Shown here piece by piece: positions 29,426 through 30,725 of a stretch of 30,725 bases of DNA. Under the pieces are notes generated by a model. That model was not told the DNA's origin. It searched no databases and was given only the letters and a program-made list of their open reading frames with translations. This DNA comes from a virus. Numbering within the stretch: the first letter of the stretch is position 1; the number at the start of each line of letters is the position of its first letter. Made by a program: the position numbers and the translations under genes. The stretch lies in IMG/VR virus record IMGVR_UViG_3300037264_000605, positions 1 to 30,725 of that record; one strand, given 5' to 3'.

Positions 29426-30081
29426 AACCTTACTACGAGCGCGACGGGATCACGATTTATCACGGGGATTGCCGGGACGTGTTGCCGTCACTCGCCGGTA
29501 TCGGTTGCGTCATCACTGATCCGCCTTACGGTGCTGGAAGGGACTTTGAGAACGACGACGGAACGCCGGTCGCGTTTCTAACCGAAGTGTTTTCCGCCAT
29601 GTTCGCGTCTTGCAAGGATGACGCCTTCCTGATTCACGATTGGTCCCGTCAGCGCGTTGAGTCCATAAGAGAGTTTCGAGGCGAATGGAAGTTCCTCGAC
29701 CTTTTGGCCGTTACGCAGGAAAACACGATGGCGCATTGTCGTGTCGGATACGACGTGTTCCAGATCAAGTGTCTGTACTCGAAGGGTGCGCCCAAGATCG
29801 CAAGGCGAGGATGGAACCTCTACAAAACCTCCAGGGTGGCGTCGGCGGAAAAGTTCATTCACCCAACGACAAAACATCTCGACGTGTACAAGATGGTTGT
29901 TACTCAGTTTGCTCACGCCGACGAGACGATACTTGACCCGTTTGTCGGCAGTGGGACAACGCTTGAGGCCGCCAAGGCTAAGGGCCGCCGCGCCATCGGC
30001 ATCGAGATCGAGGAGCGGTACTGCGAAATCGCGGCGAAGAGGCTTGAACAGCGCGTCTTGTTTCCTGTGGCGGCACTGTGA
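29422..30081 (+). CDS. Solitary DNA N6-adenine methyltransferase, beta class
   Basis: This encodes 219 residues from GTG 29422. Catalytic motif IV is TDPPYG (about 33-38) and the AdoMet-binding motif is LDPFVGSGTT (about 172-181). The order IV before I places it in the beta class, and DPPY favours N6-adenine. HPTTKHL before motif I is like the HPTQKP element of this family. There is no ParB domain, unlike the methyltransferase at 3264-4562, and no restriction enzyme alongside. It is short with little space for a target recognition domain. It probably modifies phage or host DNA to evade restriction. Its position among lysis-region genes is late. Confidence 0.85.
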   Translation: MKPYYERDGITIYHGDCRDVLPSLAGIGCVITDPPYGAGRDFENDDGTPVAFLTEVFSAMFASCKDDAFLIHDWSRQRVESIREFRGEWKFLDLLAVTQENTMAHCRVGYDVFQIKCLYSKGAPKIARRGWNLYKTSRVASAEKFIHPTTKHLDVYKMVVTQFAHADETILDPFVGSGTTLEAAKAKGRRAIGIEIEERYCEIAAKRLEQRVLFPVAAL

Positions 30082-30725
30082 AACCCGAAACCCGCTGGAA
30101 GATCCTTGCGATCCTCGCCTTCCTCGCAACTGCGTGGCTGGCGCTCTCCTGGTGGGCCACGGCGCGCGAGCTAGGCAAGGCCGAGACGGTCATCGACAAG
30201 TACGCGGCCGAGGAGCTTGAGCGTCAAGGCTACGACGACGGGGCGTTCAAGGAGCCGAAGATCGCAGACGCTCCGGCCGGGACGACAGCGATCGTCCGCG
30301 CGACCGGGATGGTCCGCTATTTGCCAAAGTCTGGGGCTCCCACGGCGATCTCCCTTTCCTCGCCGGGCACTGTGGATGGTCCACAGCTCATGCCGGGGAG
30401 CCCCATGACGCCTGACGTTCCACGTGGAAACCCCTGCAGCCTAGATGACCTGGACGTGACGCTACGCTGCACGGTAGAGGCCCTGGCGACACCGACCAGG
30501 CCCTGGGCCAAGCTCACCCAATCGGCCACCGTCTCGGCTTGGGGGCAGACCAGGGAGTTCCCCTGGATGCCCGCCGGTGACGTCAAGCTGGAGGTCGCGC
30601 CGTCGGTCGTACCGCCGCGGTGGCACCTAGACCTCCTCTCCGGGGTCGCAGCGGGCGAGCGCTTCGGCCTCGAGGTTGGGGCCACCTGGACCGGGAAGAG
30701 CCGTCTGGGGCCCTACCTCATGGTG
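30078..30725 (+). CDS. Membrane-anchored protein, 3' partial
   Basis: The GTG at 30078 overlaps the methyltransferase stop (GTGA). The frame stays open to the right edge, so it is truncated by the window and its true length is unknown. The first 25 residues are basic and then hydrophobic (WKILAILAFLATAWLALSWW), a membrane anchor. A charged helix (ARELGKAETVIDKYAAEELE) follows, then a Pro-rich stretch (about 58-115). The visible end (HLDLLSGVAAGERFGLEVGATW) suggests paired beta strands. Membrane anchor, helix, Pro-rich linker and a terminal hydrophobic region resemble a spanin-like layout, but the evidence is thin. Confidence 0.65.
   Translation, partial: MKPETRWKILAILAFLATAWLALSWWATARELGKAETVIDKYAAEELERQGYDDGAFKEPKIADAPAGTTAIVRATGMVRYLPKSGAPTAISLSSPGTVDGPQLMPGSPMTPDVPRGNPCSLDDLDVTLRCTVEALATPTRPWAKLTQSATVSAWGQTREFPWMPAGDVKLEVAPSVVPPRWHLDLLSGVAAGERFGLEVGATWTGKSRLGPYLMV

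Overview
The window is about 30.7 kb of GC-rich DNA (roughly 60% G+C by eye) from a tailed double-stranded DNA phage or prophage with a long non-contractile (siphovirus-type) tail. Every supported gene reads on the + strand. Genes are tightly packed, often with overlapping stop and start codons (ATGA or GTGA). No tRNA, rRNA, integrase, transposase or CRISPR array was seen. The host cannot be named from the sequence. Sec-type signal peptides, GH24 lysozyme chemistry and high GC fit a bacterial host, probably Gram-negative, but that is inference.

Layout. Positions 1-3216 hold an early/replication region: a coiled-coil protein cut by the window edge, a small PD-(D/E)XK-like nuclease, a gene split by a 10-bp tandem repeat, a CoiA-like nuclease, a structured leader with a potential pseudoknot, a replication initiator-like gene that appears to carry an origin-like repeat cluster, a zinc-ribbon protein and a small HTH protein. 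A weak terminator-like hairpin (3225-3248) closes it. Positions 3264-6136 hold a ParB/DNA methyltransferase fusion and the packaging genes (a small terminase candidate and the large terminase). Positions 6136-13502 encode the head and connector: portal fused to a Mu F-type domain, prohead protease, HK97-fold major capsid, a GC hairpin, three small proteins, connector/neck proteins, tail terminator and tail tube. Positions 13518-26838 encode the tail: a chaperone candidate, tape measure, a hub-like protein with a large insert, a tail protein with a carbohydrate-binding-like domain, and two large distal fibre proteins.

Positions 26858-30725 are a lysis and accessory region: GH24 lysozyme with Cys in place of the second catalytic residue, several small membrane proteins (holin and spanin candidates), two translationally linked secreted proteins of which one has a cohesin-like pattern, a second DNA methyltransferase, and a membrane protein cut by the right edge.

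Four features stand out. (1) The leader at 1751-1845 can form two interlocking perfect stems (10 bp and 9 bp), the second covering part of the ribosome binding site of the replication gene. (2) Inside that replication gene a 16-bp direct repeat recurs in two different reading frames, next to a 16-bp perfect palindrome and an inverted pair, and is followed by a low-GC pyrimidine-rich stretch, as in lambda-type origins. (3) Both giant distal tail proteins begin with Sec-type signal peptides, and two more secreted proteins follow nearby. (4) A 10-bp tandem repeat splits a small gene so that stop and restart codons overlap.
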